A stretch of 64,000 nt of DNA from Planctomycetales bacterium (lineage in GTDB: Bacteria > Planctomycetota > Planctomycetia > Isosphaerales > Isosphaeraceae), in the NCBI GenBank assembly GCA_027452145.1, contig DAIDHB010000112.1, forward strand, positions 1 through 64,000. Reading direction: 5' to 3'. The stretch's first letter is position 1. Each line of letters starts with the position of its first letter. The notes beneath the pieces are model-generated. The model saw only the letters and a program-made list of their open reading frames with translations. It ran no database searches and was not told the origin of the DNA. Shown piece after piece: positions 8,354 to 17,803 of the stretch. The translations under genes were made by a program, and so were the position numbers.

Positions 8354-9091
8354 TCAATCCCGGCCTCCGGGGGGCTGGGGGAATCTCGGGGCGTCGTTGC
8401 TGAAGGAGCGGGGGTCGGCCTGGAGGCCGCCGCCGCGGCCGATCCTGCGGCGGGACCGGATCTCGCCATCGTCGGCCGCGGCCGGCGATGGCAGCGCGCC
8501 GCGCATCCCGTTGGGCGGCGTCAATGCCTCGTTGGGGACCGCCACCGGGGCGATCCGGTAGACCTTCCACACGCTCGGCTCGGCCTCGCGCAGGCCCAGC
8601 GACCAGGCCGTTAGCACCGGGCGGCCGCCGATCGTCCCGACCGAGCTGTCCAGCGACCCGGTGACCAGCACGCGGAAGTTCGCCGTCCCGCGCCGCGCCT
8701 GCTCGGCGACCTTGATCTCCAGGCCCGTGACCTGCACCATGTCAAAGTGCGCCCGGCCCAGGGTCTCGCGGATATAGGCGCGCGTCTCCTCGGGCCTCAG
8801 CGACAGCTCGCCGCGGGTGTACAGGACATCCCGGTCCAGGTAGCCCAGCACGCCGTTGACGTCCGATTTCGCCACGGCGTCGCGCAGGCCGTATACCACC
8901 TGCTCGATCCGCTCGCCGTCGGTCACCCACACCCACTCGACGACGAACACCCCCATCGCCAGCACCGTTGCGATCGCCGCATAGACCAGGTACTTGCCTT
9001 CCTGCGTGAACCGCAGAGCCGCCGCGAAGCCCCCGGCCGCCAGCAGCAGGCCCCCGATCAGGTATGTCGGATCCTCCGAGAGATACGTCAT
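8354..9091 (-). CDS. Membrane protein with NTF2/SnoaL-like domain
   Basis: A 245-residue protein with two N-terminal membrane segments (about residues 10-28 and 35-53), then a domain at about 60-180 (IEQVVYGLRDAVAKSDVNGVLGYLDRDVLY ...) with the helix-then-sheet layout of NTF2/SnoaL-like folds. The final 50 residues are low-complexity and basic. A GAGAGAGG sequence precedes the ATG. Function unknown. Confidence 0.6.
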   Translation of the reverse strand: MTYLSEDPTYLIGGLLLAAGGFAAALRFTQEGKYLVYAAIATVLAMGVFVVEWVWVTDGERIEQVVYGLRDAVAKSDVNGVLGYLDRDVLYTRGELSLRPEETRAYIRETLGRAHFDMVQVTGLEIKVAEQARRGTANFRVLVTGSLDSSVGTIGGRPVLTAWSLGLREAEPSVWKVYRIAPVAVPNEALTPPNGMRGALPSPAAADDGEIRSRRRIGRGGGLQADPRSFSNDAPRFPQPPGGRD

Positions 9092-9232
9092 GACGATCCT
9101 CTCTCATTCCGTCTCGCCCCGCTCCCGCGAGGCCGTCTCGCCGGTCCAACGACACTTGTCGCAGGCTCCGGAGGCATTATAAGGGGATCTTCACCGAAGG
9201 GAAGGGCCGAATTGCGACAGAGAGGTCCTCAC

Positions 9233-9331
9233 GTAGGTCGGGCATTCTTGCCCGACTCCGAACCTGTCGGGCTGGAAAGCCCGACCTGCTTGAGACGCTC
9301 AGGTTCCGTCGGGCGGGAACGCCCGCTTGCC
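9233..9331. repeat. GTAGGTCGGGCATTC-type palindromic repeat cluster
   Basis: Three adjacent hairpins lie between convergent-side ends: GTCGGGCATTCTTGCCCGAC, GTCGGGCTGGAAAGCCCGAC and GTCGGGCGGGAACGCCCGC. Related copies occur near 17706, 28523 and 59420. The location 3' of the alpha/beta hydrolase gene is compatible with transcription termination. Confidence 0.65.
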
Positions 9332-9378
9332 TTTCGAACGGGCGTCTTGCACGGCGGTCGTCGCCGCGTGGGCCGGGC

Positions 9379-10572
9379 TCATTCGTCCTGGGCAGGGCGC
9401 CGGGCCGGCTTCGGCGCGGGCCTGGGTTCCTCGGCGGCCGGGGCGCCGGCTCCGGCCTTCTTGCGCTCGGCCTCGCCGGCCTTCTTGAACGGATCGTGCT
9501 TCACATGCCGGACGGTCTGGATCTCGGAGAACGTCACGGGCAGGAGGTTGTACTGGGGCTCCCAGGCGACGGCGCGGTTCTTCAGCGTGTTGTCCAGAAA
9601 GCGGAACATCGTCGAGGTGACCTTGGGCTCGAGGCGCAGCAGCTTGTAGCCGTGCAAGGGCGAGGGGTAGAGCTCGACCCGGTTGAGCCGGCCGCGCTCG
9701 ACCTGGGCCCGGACGGCGTCGATCGCGTCCTTCGACGGGTTGTCGCGCTCGCCGGCCATGAGGAGCAGCGGGATCCTCGTTGCCAGCCTCGGCACCAGGT
9801 GGCGGAGCTGATATCCCATCCCATCGGGCATCGGCGAGATCAGCACCAGGGCGCTGAGGTCGCTCGGGCGCCCCTCGATGGTGACCGCCGCGCCCTCCTG
9901 AAAGGCCCACGCGGCGGCGACGTTCGCCCCGTCGCCCAGGGCGATCACGCCCAGCTTGGAGAGGTTCAGCTCGCCGCGGTTGTGTCGGTCGACCAGGAAG
10001 AAGTACGCGGCCTGGAGGTCCTCGACGATCCGCGGCCGCTCGGCGCGGGTCAACGCGTGGCGGGGGTTCTGCCCCTGGCCGCGGAGGTCCAGGGTGAGCA
10101 CGGCGTAATCCAACCCCTGGAGATGCTCGGCCAGCCCCTGGTTTTTCAGCTCGAGCACGCCTTCCTCGAAATCCTTGCGCGACCGGCCGGACTCGTGGAT
10201 CAGCATGACCACCGGCGCCCCCGAGCCGAGCCGCGAGCGATAATACGAGGCCGCCAGCGGCGCGCCGTCGAACGAGTGCAACCGGAAGTTGAAGTGATAC
10301 GTGCCCGGGACCAGCGGGCCGGCGGGCGCGACCCTGGCCAGCGGGTCGGCGGCGTTCGGCTTGGCCCGCTCCTTGGGCAGCGGCTGGCCGCCCTGGTCGC
10401 GGATCTGGCCCCGGTTCTTCCGCACGCTCGGCCCTCGCTGCATTCGCCCCGGCGGATCCTGGGGCGCCTGCGCCAGGACCAGCCCGACGAGGGCCAGCGA
10501 CAGCCCCAGCGCCCCGAGCCACTTCCCCCTCAACATGGCCATCGCCCCGGCCGCCCCGCGTCGGTCTCGCAT
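9379..10572 (-). CDS. Exported alpha/beta-hydrolase-fold protein
   Basis: A 397-residue protein. The start at 10572 is preceded by a strong GGAGGGC; the N-terminus (MRDRRGAAGAMAMLRGKW) leads into a signal peptide ending near AQAP. The body has an alpha/beta hydrolase layout: VVMLIHE after strand 3, TLDLRGQGQ, IALGDGANVA at the nucleophile elbow, PLLLMAGERD for the acid residue and LHGYKLL for the histidine. The usual GxSxG serine is replaced (GDGAN), so classical esterase activity is doubtful. The C-terminus is Lys/Ala/Pro-rich. Substrate unknown. Confidence 0.65.
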   Translation of the reverse strand: MRDRRGAAGAMAMLRGKWLGALGLSLALVGLVLAQAPQDPPGRMQRGPSVRKNRGQIRDQGGQPLPKERAKPNAADPLARVAPAGPLVPGTYHFNFRLHSFDGAPLAASYYRSRLGSGAPVVMLIHESGRSRKDFEEGVLELKNQGLAEHLQGLDYAVLTLDLRGQGQNPRHALTRAERPRIVEDLQAAYFFLVDRHNRGELNLSKLGVIALGDGANVAAAWAFQEGAAVTIEGRPSDLSALVLISPMPDGMGYQLRHLVPRLATRIPLLLMAGERDNPSKDAIDAVRAQVERGRLNRVELYPSPLHGYKLLRLEPKVTSTMFRFLDNTLKNRAVAWEPQYNLLPVTFSEIQTVRHVKHDPFKKAGEAERKKAGAGAPAAEEPRPAPKPARRPAQDE

Positions 10573-10759
10573 CGCGATTCGCCCTCCACCGCGCCTCGGA
10601 CCCAAGCCGGTGTCTCTTTCGCCGCGCCCCCGGATGAGGATGTCCGCCCCATCCCCTTCATCGTAAATTCAAACCGGGTAACGGACAAGCACAGAGCGAT
10701 CGGGATGTTTCCCGCCAGGCGGGAACAGCGGGAGGGGCCTGTGGCCACTAGATGTATGG

Positions 10760-10925
10760 GCGAACCGGCGACGTGAGTCGCCGGGTCCATTCCAGGCGAA
10801 CCGGCGACGTCAGTCGCCGGGTGAATGGCGAACCGGCGCCGTGAGTCGCCGGGTGAATGGCGAACCGGAGCCGTGAGTCGCCGGGTGCTTTCTTGCGGAA
10901 TGACCCGGCGACTCACGTCGCCGGT
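10760..10925. repeat. Palindromic repeat array (four direct units plus one inverted)
   Basis: Four units of CGAACCGGCGACGTGAGTCG plus CCGGGT start at 10760, 10797, 10829 and 10861. A fifth copy in inverted orientation occupies about 10901-10925, 7 bp before the ribosome-binding site of the sigma fusion gene. Each unit is itself a palindrome (ACCGGCGAC ... GTCGCCGGGT). The intergenic region 10573-10944 holds nothing else I can recognise. Confidence 0.8.
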
Positions 10926-10944
10926 TTGCCCGAGGAGATTGTGC

Positions 10945-13900
10945 ATGAGAACAGCGCCGGCGGCACAACACGGCGGGGACGCGGGCGGCCTGCCGGGCTC
11001 GCTGCGGCGGCTGTTTGCCGCCGGCGCGCTCGGCGGCCTGACCGACGGCCAGCTTCTCGATCGCTTCCTCCGCGGCGGACGAGAGGCGGACGCCGACGCC
11101 GGCGCCGACGCCGAGGCCGCGTTCGCCGCGCTCGTCGAGCGTCATGGGGCGATGGTGTGGCAGGTGTGCCGCTCGGTGCTGGGCGACCGGCATGATGCCG
11201 AGGACGCCTGCCAGGCGGCCTTCCTGGTCCTGGCGCGTCGGGCCGGTTCGATCCGGCGGGGGGAATCCGTGGCGAGCTGGCTGTACGGGGTGGCCCGCCG
11301 CGTGGCGCTGCGGGCCCGTCGCGACGCGTCCCGCCGCCGCGAACTGGAACGGCGACGGCTCGAGCGAACCGCGGCCGAGGAACCAATATCCCCGCCACCC
11401 GCCGATCCCTGGCCCGAGCTGTACGAGGAACTCGACCGTCTTCCCGAGCCGTTCCGCGCGGCTGTTGTCTCCTGCGACCTCGAGGGACTGACCTACGAGC
11501 AGGCCGCCGTCCTGCTGGGCTGCCCAGTGGGGACGGTTCAGAGCCGCCTGGCGCGCGGCCGGTCGCGGCTGCGAAATCGGCTCGAACGGCGAGGGATCGC
11601 ACCGGCCGTCGTCGGGGTTGTCATCGGCGCCACAGGTCCCGCCGTCCGAGCCGCGTCGTCCTTGCCGTCGGCTCTCTCGGAGTCGATCACCCGCGCGGCC
11701 TGCGGGGTCGGAGCGGGCCGGACGATCGCCGCCGCGGTCCCGGCGGCGGCCGCCAGCCTGGCCGGGGCCGAGGTCCGGAGGCAGCTCATGCGCCGCGTTG
11801 TGACCCTCGCGATGACGTTCCTGGTGACCGGCGTCACGGCGGCGACCGCGCTCGTGCTGGCGTCCGCCGGGCGCGACGGTGGTCCTCGTCCGCGACAACA
11901 GCAACAGCCTATCGCCGTCGCGAAGGCGGCTCCGGCGACGTTCCACATTCGCGTCGTCGAGGTCGACGGCAAGCCAGCGCCGGGGGTCGCGATCGAGACC
12001 CGGACTCTCGATCGTCCCGTGCGGACGTTCATGTCCGGCCCCGACGGCCGCGCCACGATACCCAGCGGCGCGATCGGCGAGTACGGCTCGCTGATCGCCC
12101 GGCGTGGTCGCGACGTCCTGGCCTGGGCGGCTTACGTCGGTCTCCAGCCCGATCGGCCCGCAGGCACCGAGGACGCCCCGATCGTGATGCGGCTTCTGCC
12201 CGTGGACCACCGCGTCGAGGGCTCGGTCGTCGACCGCCAGGGCCGTCCGGTCGAGGGGGTCGAGATGACCGCCGAACTTCTCAGTCATGAGACTACCAAC
12301 GGCGTGTTCATGAGCGTGAACACCCGCGAGCCGCTGGTCGACACTGTGCTCACCGACCGCCAGGGCCGATTCGCGATGCGACTGCCGCGTGATACGAATG
12401 TGTCCCTGCACGCGGTGCACCCCCGGCTCATCGGCGATCGCCTGCACGTCAAGCCGGACCAGGACCGGCTCGCGCCTCTGGCCCTCCGTCCGGCCGGGAG
12501 CATCGCCGGCCGGGTGGTCGAGGCCGGAACCGGCCGGCCCGTGCCCGGCGCGATCGTCGGGGCCCAGTACATCGAGCGCATCGAGCGGATCATCGCCGCC
12601 TGGGGCGACGCCCGCGCCGACGCCCAGGGCCGGTTCCTGATCGGCGGGCTCGAGCCGGGGGTCTACAACCTGGTGCTCGTCGCCGTACCCGGCCGACCCG
12701 AGCTCACCGCCCGCGCGATTGAGGGAATCCGGGTGCGCCTGGATGAGTCGACCTCGGCCGAGCTGTCCGTGATGACCGGTCGGCCGCTCCGCGTCGACGT
12801 GGTCGACCGTGACACCGGCCAGCTCCAGCCTGGGATGGAGGTCGGCTGCTATGGCCCCGCGCATCCCCGCTCGGGCGCGGCCGTCGACATGCGCAAGACC
12901 GACGACCAGGGCCGCGTCACGTTCCGCGTCCCGCCCGGCGAGCAAAGGCTCTACGTGGCGGCCGGCGACAACTTCAACAACCGGCTGGCCAGCCGGACCG
13001 TGGTCGTCCCCGAGCAGGGCGAGCTCGAGCCCGTCCGGCTGTTCTCGCAACGCGCCAACACCACCGGGATGATGATGGGCATGATGAAGGCTGCCGGCCC
13101 GCCGCCCGAGAAGGCCGCGAACCTGCCGCCGGTCGCGAAGGCCGATGTCCAGGCGGCGAACCCCGGCCGGCCGCCCGCTCCAGCCGAAGCGCCCGAGGGC
13201 GACGGCCAGCCCGCGCCGAAGGCCGCCGATCCGAACGCCCGCATCCTGACCGGCCTGGTCCGCGATCCGACGGGCCGGCCGCTGCCGGGCGTCGAGGTCC
13301 GCATCAGCGGGACCGAGAACGTCGTGGCCACCGATCGCGACGGCGTCTTCGAGCTGACCGAGGTGCCGGCCGGAGTCGTGCGGATCGACCTTCAGCGCTA
13401 CGGGGGAGCGTTCCAGAATGAGACCGTTCCCGCCGGCCGCGATCGCGCGGAGTTCAAGCTGGCTCCCGACACGTACGCCTCGCCCGACGAAAATGTGCCG
13501 GCCGTCGACGAGCCGATCCCGGCCGATCTCCGCGACCGCCTGACGTTCGTGGACCTCCAGCGCGACGGCAACGACTCTCTCGCCGACGGACCGGCCGGGG
13601 GCGGAAACGACCTCAACCGTGTCCCGCGCGGGACGCACAGACTGGGCACAACGTATTTCCGCATCGGCGAGAAGATGGTCCACGTCGAGGGCCGCCTGCG
13701 CCCCGACCTGCCGCGCGCCGTCAAGGGAATCCCGGTCCACGCCCGGGCGGATCTCCTGCACTTCCTCCACGGCGCCCAGTACGGTGGAAATTCGGATGTT
13801 CTCATTGGCGCCTATGTCGTGCATTACACGGATGGCACCACCGCGCAGGCCTCGATGGTCCTTGGCAAGAACCTTGCCAACTGGTGGCAGTTCCCCCGCC

Positions 13901-14106
13901 GCATCGACCAGCCGAGCGCGGCCACGGTCGCCTGGAGCGGGATCAACCAGGCCGTCGAGCCGAGCCCGGGCCTCAAGATCCGTCTGTTCGACTTCCCCTG
14001 GACGAACCCCCACCCCGAGAAGGAGATCGCCACGCTGGACGTCCTCTCCGCCGGCAAGGACTGCGACCCGTTCCTCGTCGCGCTAACGCTCGAGCGCAAC
14101 CGGTAA
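10945..14106 (+). CDS. ECF sigma factor fused to membrane anchor and carboxypeptidase-regulatory-like domains
   Basis: A 1053-residue protein. Residues about 45-115 form sigma region 2 (ALVERHGAMVWQVCRSVLGD, DAEDACQAAFLVLARR) and about 145-215 sigma region 4 (LPEPFRAAVVSCDLEGLTYE, then a helix-turn-helix ending GTVQSRLARGRSRLR). A membrane segment follows (about 283-305, VVTLAMTFLVTGVTAATALV). The outer part holds several carboxypeptidase-regulatory-like/CnaB-type beta domains (GSVVDRQGRPVEGVEM, GRVVEAGTGRPVPGAIV, GLVRDPTGRPLPGVEV) and a C-terminal beta domain (YVVHYTDGTTAQ ... WTNPHPEKE). This suggests a transcription factor held at the membrane, released or gated by an outside signal. The start has GAGGAG seven bases upstream. 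No separate anti-sigma gene is adjacent. Confidence 0.85.
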   Translation: MRTAPAAQHGGDAGGLPGSLRRLFAAGALGGLTDGQLLDRFLRGGREADADAGADAEAAFAALVERHGAMVWQVCRSVLGDRHDAEDACQAAFLVLARRAGSIRRGESVASWLYGVARRVALRARRDASRRRELERRRLERTAAEEPISPPPADPWPELYEELDRLPEPFRAAVVSCDLEGLTYEQAAVLLGCPVGTVQSRLARGRSRLRNRLERRGIAPAVVGVVIGATGPAVRAASSLPSALSESITRAACGVGAGRTIAAAVPAAAASLAGAEVRRQLMRRVVTLAMTFLVTGVTAATALVLASAGRDGGPRPRQQQQPIAVAKAAPATFHIRVVEVDGKPAPGVAIETRTLDRPVRTFMSGPDGRATIPSGAIGEYGSLIARRGRDVLAWAAYVGLQPDRPAGTEDAPIVMRLLPVDHRVEGSVVDRQGRPVEGVEMTAELLSHETTNGVFMSVNTREPLVDTVLTDRQGRFAMRLPRDTNVSLHAVHPRLIGDRLHVKPDQDRLAPLALRPAGSIAGRVVEAGTGRPVPGAIVGAQYIERIERIIAAWGDARADAQGRFLIGGLEPGVYNLVLVAVPGRPELTARAIEGIRVRLDESTSAELSVMTGRPLRVDVVDRDTGQLQPGMEVGCYGPAHPRSGAAVDMRKTDDQGRVTFRVPPGEQRLYVAAGDNFNNRLASRTVVVPEQGELEPVRLFSQRANTTGMMMGMMKAAGPPPEKAANLPPVAKADVQAANPGRPPAPAEAPEGDGQPAPKAADPNARILTGLVRDPTGRPLPGVEVRISGTENVVATDRDGVFELTEVPAGVVRIDLQRYGGAFQNETVPAGRDRAEFKLAPDTYASPDENVPAVDEPIPADLRDRLTFVDLQRDGNDSLADGPAGGGNDLNRVPRGTHRLGTTYFRIGEKMVHVEGRLRPDLPRAVKGIPVHARADLLHFLHGAQYGGNSDVLIGAYVVHYTDGTTAQASMVLGKNLANWWQFPRRIDQPSAATVAWSGINQAVEPSPGLKIRLFDFPWTNPHPEKEIATLDVLSAGKDCDPFLVALTLERNR

Positions 14107-14448
14107 GAGTCTGTCTCGACAGCCCACGAAGTGGGCGTCAGGACGTAGCCGGGGGGCGTCAGCCCCCCGGAACGCCTCCTCGCCATTATTTCACCCTCCC
14201 GGCCGCGACCCCGCCGCGCGGGGTTGCGGCCGGGAGGGTCCGTCGCGAGGATTTGGCTTTGTGGCGCGGCGGTCCGAGTCCGGTCCGGGGGGCTGACGCC
14301 CCCCGGCTACGTCCGATCGCCCCCTGACGGGGGCTGGGAACCTCGATGTGTGGCGCGGCGGCGCGAGCCCGACCCGGGGGGCTGACGCCCCCCGGCTACG
14401 TCCGATCGCCACCTGACGGGGGCTGGGAGTCCATCCAGGAGAGACTCT
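14106..14448. mobile_element. Palindromic MITE-like element, copy 1
   Basis: A 343-bp element. Left end AGAGTCTGTCTCGACAG; right end, read inward, AGAGTCTCTCCTGGATG. Internal modules are a hairpin around CGGGGGGCGTCAGCCCCCCG, a long stem around CCTCCCGGCCGCGACCCCG, and two tandem copies of a unit containing GGGGGGCTGACGCCCCCC and CCCCCTGACGGGGG. It begins on the last base of the sigma fusion's stop codon. No coding capacity. Confidence 0.8.
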
Positions 14449-14602
14449 CAGACCCGGCACTGCCCGCTTGCAACGCCCCGCCGGCTGGTCCATCCTGGGG
14501 CAAGACAGGACGACACCCCGCGAGGGCCGGTGATACGCCCGGCTTGGCCGCCTCGCCCTCGATCCGCAGCCAACCCAGCCAACCGGGAGGGACGACACGA
14601 TC

Positions 14603-15967
14603 ATGAGCGACACGGCGTTCCCATCGTCGGATCGAGTCGCCTCGCGCCGGCAGTTCGGCCGCGCGATCGTCGGCGCGGTGGCCGGAGCCTTCGCGGCGCC
14701 GGCGTTCGTCCGCGGCCGGAATCTCAACGAGAAGCTGAACATCGCCATGATCGGCGTCGCCCGCCGCGGCGCGTTCAACATGAAGCAGCTCGCCGGCGAG
14801 AACATCGTGGCGCTCTGCGATGTCCTCGAGCCGGCGATCGATAAGGCCGCGGTGACGTACCCAAAGGCCCGCCGTTGCCGCGATTTCCGTCGGCTCTATG
14901 ACCACGCCGGCGAGTTCGACGCGGTCGTCGTCAGCACCACCGAGCACACCCACGCCTTTGCCACGATGCCGGCGCTTCAGCTCGGCAAGCACGTGTACTG
15001 CGAGAAGCCCCTCACCTACAACATCGCCGAGGCCCGGATCATCCGCGAGGCCGCCGCGAGGGCCCGCGGCATCGCCACCCAGATGGGCACCCAGGTCCAC
15101 GCCGGCGAGAACTACCGCCGCGTCGTCGAGCTGATCCAGGCGGGCGCGATCGGTCCGGTGCGCGAGGCCCATGTCTGGGTCGGCCGCGCCTGGGGCAGGC
15201 AGCCCGAGGCCGCCGCGAAGAAGTCCAAGGACCCGCTGTTCGCCCTCGAGCGGCCCGCCCAATCGATGCCAACGCCCGCCGGGCTCGACTGGGACCTCTG
15301 GCTCGGCCCCGCGCCGGCGCGGCCGTTCCATACGGTGTACTACCCGGGACCCAAATGGTACCGCTGGTGGGATTTCGGCAACGGCACCATGAGCGACCTC
15401 GGCAGCCACTGGAATGACCTGCCGTTCTGGGCGCTCAGGCTCGACGCGCCCTGCACGGTCGAATCCTTCGGCCCGCCGCCGCACCCCGAGATCGCCCCGG
15501 CCTCGATGCATACCGTCTACGAGTACGGACCCCGCGGCGACATGCCGCCCGTCGTCCTCAACTGGTACCAGGGCGAGGAGAAGCCCCGGCACTGGAAGGA
15601 AAACACCATCCCCCGCTGGGACTCCGGCGTCCTGTTCATCGGGGATAAGGGGATGCTGCTGTCCGACTACGGCAAGCACCTCCTTTTGCCCCAGGAGGAC
15701 TTCCGCGACTTCGTCCCGCCGCCGCGGTCGATCCCGAAATCCCTGGGCCACTGGGCCGAGTGGGTCCACGCCTGCAAGACCGGGGCGCCGACCACCTGCA
15801 ACTTCGACTACGCCGGCCGGCTCACCGAGGCCAACCACCTGGGGAACGTCGCCTATCGCACCGGCAAGAAGATCGAGTGGGACCCGGCGAAGCTGTACGT
15901 CCCCAATGCCCCCGAGGCCCAGCGCTTCATCCACCGCGACTACCGCAAGGGCTGGTCGCTGGTCTGA
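14603..15967 (+). CDS. Tat-exported Gfo/Idh/MocA-family oxidoreductase
   Basis: A 454-residue protein. The N-terminus has a twin-arginine signal ([20 protein letters not shown]). A Rossmann fold follows ([18 protein letters not shown]), then the family motif [12 protein letters not shown] with the conserved Glu-Lys-Pro, and the C-terminal beta-sheet domain with a [19 protein letters not shown] segment. Such planctomycete enzymes are predicted to use NAD(P) in sugar or inositol-like substrate oxidation or glycoside cleavage in the periplasm; the substrate is unknown. GGGAGG lies 13 bases before the ATG. It sits next to a DUF1080 gene, a frequent partner in polysaccharide use. Confidence 0.9.
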   Translation: MSDTAFPSSDRVASRRQFGRAIVGAVAGAFAAPAFVRGRNLNEKLNIAMIGVARRGAFNMKQLAGENIVALCDVLEPAIDKAAVTYPKARRCRDFRRLYDHAGEFDAVVVSTTEHTHAFATMPALQLGKHVYCEKPLTYNIAEARIIREAAARARGIATQMGTQVHAGENYRRVVELIQAGAIGPVREAHVWVGRAWGRQPEAAAKKSKDPLFALERPAQSMPTPAGLDWDLWLGPAPARPFHTVYYPGPKWYRWWDFGNGTMSDLGSHWNDLPFWALRLDAPCTVESFGPPPHPEIAPASMHTVYEYGPRGDMPPVVLNWYQGEEKPRHWKENTIPRWDSGVLFIGDKGMLLSDYGKHLLLPQEDFRDFVPPPRSIPKSLGHWAEWVHACKTGAPTTCNFDYAGRLTEANHLGNVAYRTGKKIEWDPAKLYVPNAPEAQRFIHRDYRKGWSLV

Positions 15968-15985
15968 GCATGGCGTAGTTGATTC

Positions 15986-16290
15986 GATCGGGAAAAGTCA
16001 CCGCGAATCTCGATTGATGGAACTGGGAAAAGCCACCGCGAACTTTACCGATGGGATCAAGAAGAGTAACCGCGAAAAACGCGAAAAAAACGCGAAAAGG
16101 AACGGGCCGCCCGAATTCCGGAGTGCCGTACCTCGATCGCGGAGTCGCGGAGAGGACTGTCAGAATTCTTTCGCGTTTTTCGCGTTTTTCGCGGTTAATC
16201 TTCTCTTCTTCCGTGATTCGCTTACTCTCTGCTTCCGCAGTTCGCTCTGCCTGCTTCCGCGGTTCGCTCGCTCTCTCCTTCCGTTAACAG
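15986..16290. repeat. CGCGAAAAA inverted-arm element, copy 1, with flanking direct repeats
   Basis: The gap 15968-16303 holds inverted arms at 16066-16100 (TAACCGCGAAAAACGCGAAA) and 16168-16212 (its reverse complement). They surround about 65 bp that starts and ends with GAATTC. Upstream are two direct repeats of about 33 bp around ACCGCGAA (15990 and 16024). Downstream are three degenerate repeats around CTTCCGCGGTTCGCT (16208-16285). Confidence 0.75.
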
Positions 16291-16303
16291 TGGATGCCGA
16301 TCG

Positions 16304-17626
16304 ATGAAACCTCTCCTGCTCGCCTCGCTCGGGTTCCTGTTCGTGGTCGCTCGGCCGGTTTGTGGCGATGAGGACGGGTTCCGCCCGCTGTTCAACGGTC
16401 GTGACCTGGCCGGGTGGGTGCCGGTGAACGTCGCGCCCGAGACATTCTCCGCGCGGGACGGGATGATCGTGTCGACCGGCCGCCCCACCGGGGTGATCCG
16501 GACCGATCGTCAGTACGAGAACTTCGTCCTGGAGCTGGAATGGCGGCACATGCAGCCGGGCGGGAATGCCGGGTTATTCGTCTGGAGCGACGGCCTGCCG
16601 GATGTGGGCGTGCCTTTTACCCGGTCGTTCGAGGTCCAGATCCTCGACGGCCAGAACACCCCCGATTACACCAGCCACGGCGATATCTTCGGCATCTGGG
16701 GCGCCACGATGACCCCCGATCGCCCGCATCCCTCGGGCTGGATGCGCTGCCTGCCCAGCGAGAACCGGGCGAAGCCCTCGCCCGGGTGGAATCATTACCG
16801 CGTCACGTGTAACGACGGCACGATCAAGCTCGCCGTCAACGGCAAGGAGGTCTCGGGCGCGAGTCGCTGCGTCCCGCGGAAGGGCTATCTCTGCCTCGAG
16901 GCCGAGGGCTCCGAATGCCACTTCCGCAACCTCAGGATCAAGGAATTGCCATCCACCGGCGCGACCGAGGCAAACACCGCCAGTCGCGACGAGGGATTCG
17001 TCTCGCTCTACTCGGGCCTGGACCTCCGCGGCTGGAACACCGCCGACCCCGGCCACGCGGGGCACTGGAAGGCCGCCGACTCGATTCTCTCGTACGATGG
17101 CAAGAGCACCGCGAAGGATAAGGACCTCTGGACCGAAAAGACCTACGGCGACTTCATCCTGGTCGCCGACTGGCGGCTGCCCGGCAAGCCCTCCCCGCGC
17201 CGGCGGCCGGTCGTCCTGCCGAATGGAGACGACGCCCGCAACCCGGATGGCTCGCCAAAAACCCTGGAGATCCCCTATGCCGGCGACAGCGGCATCTTGC
17301 TCCGGGGCCAGGAGAAGGCCCAGGTGAACATCACCTGCAACACGATCGGCTCGGGCGAGCTCTACGGCTATCGCACCGACAAGTCCCTGCCCGCCGAGGT
17401 CCGCACCGGGGCGATCCCGAAGGTCAAGGCGGATGCCCCGCTCGGCAAGTGGAATCGGTTCGTCATCACGATGAGGAAGGACCGCCTCACGGTGGTCCTC
17501 AACGGCAAGACCGTGATCGACGACACCCAGATGCCCGGCCTCCCGGCCCGCGGCCCGATCGGCCTCCAGCACCACGGCGACCCCGTGCAGTTCACGAACC
17601 TGTTCATCAAGGAGCTCGATCGCTGA
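16304..17626 (+). CDS. Secreted protein with two DUF1080 (3-keto-disaccharide hydrolase-like) domains
   Basis: A 440-residue protein with a signal peptide (MKPLLLASLGFLFVVARPVCG). Two DUF1080/concanavalin-like jelly-roll domains follow in tandem: residues about 25-215 (FRPLFNGRDLAGWVPVN ... FRNLRIKELP) and about 228-438 (FVSLYSGLDLRGWNTADPGH ... FTNLFIKELDR). Each begins with the L-(F/Y)-(N/S)-G-x-D-L-x-G-W motif and ends with FxNLxIKEL. DUF1080 proteins bind or hydrolyse modified sugars and are highly expanded in planctomycetes. The tandem arrangement suggests bivalent binding or a catalytic plus a binding domain (inference). Confidence 0.88.
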   Translation: MKPLLLASLGFLFVVARPVCGDEDGFRPLFNGRDLAGWVPVNVAPETFSARDGMIVSTGRPTGVIRTDRQYENFVLELEWRHMQPGGNAGLFVWSDGLPDVGVPFTRSFEVQILDGQNTPDYTSHGDIFGIWGATMTPDRPHPSGWMRCLPSENRAKPSPGWNHYRVTCNDGTIKLAVNGKEVSGASRCVPRKGYLCLEAEGSECHFRNLRIKELPSTGATEANTASRDEGFVSLYSGLDLRGWNTADPGHAGHWKAADSILSYDGKSTAKDKDLWTEKTYGDFILVADWRLPGKPSPRRRPVVLPNGDDARNPDGSPKTLEIPYAGDSGILLRGQEKAQVNITCNTIGSGELYGYRTDKSLPAEVRTGAIPKVKADAPLGKWNRFVITMRKDRLTVVLNGKTVIDDTQMPGLPARGPIGLQHHGDPVQFTNLFIKELDR

Positions 17627-17705
17627 CAGGGCCGGGCTCGTAGGCGCATGTGGCACGTGGCGCGAAACGATGTGCGGCCGACAGTGGACGACGCGGGCGG
17701 TCCGA

Positions 17706-17803
17706 AGTAGGTCGGGCATTCCTGCCCGACGCGGGTCCGTATCCGCCCGGTCCGCGGGTCAGCATCCGCCCGGTCCGCGGGTCCCTATCCGCCCAGTCCG
17801 CCG
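17706..17803. repeat. Partial GTCGGGCATTC hairpin and 23-bp tandem repeats
   Basis: A single GTCGGGCATTCCTGCCCGAC hairpin is followed by two and a half direct repeats of ATCCGCCCGGTCCGCGGGTC at a 23-bp period (17741, 17764, 17788). The rest of the gap 17627-18043 shows no gene. Confidence 0.6.

Noticed and set aside
10760-10925. Possible CRISPR array
   Set aside because: Units are palindromic, separated by only 5-11 non-repeated bases, one is inverted, and no cas genes are present.
10825-10944. N-terminal extension of the sigma fusion protein
   Set aside because: It is translated from the palindromic repeat units; the ATG at 10945 has a proper ribosome-binding site.
10810-14013. 1067-residue open frame on the minus strand
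   Set aside because: It lies entirely opposite the sigma fusion gene, has no recognisable domain and reflects GC-rich codon bias of the true gene.
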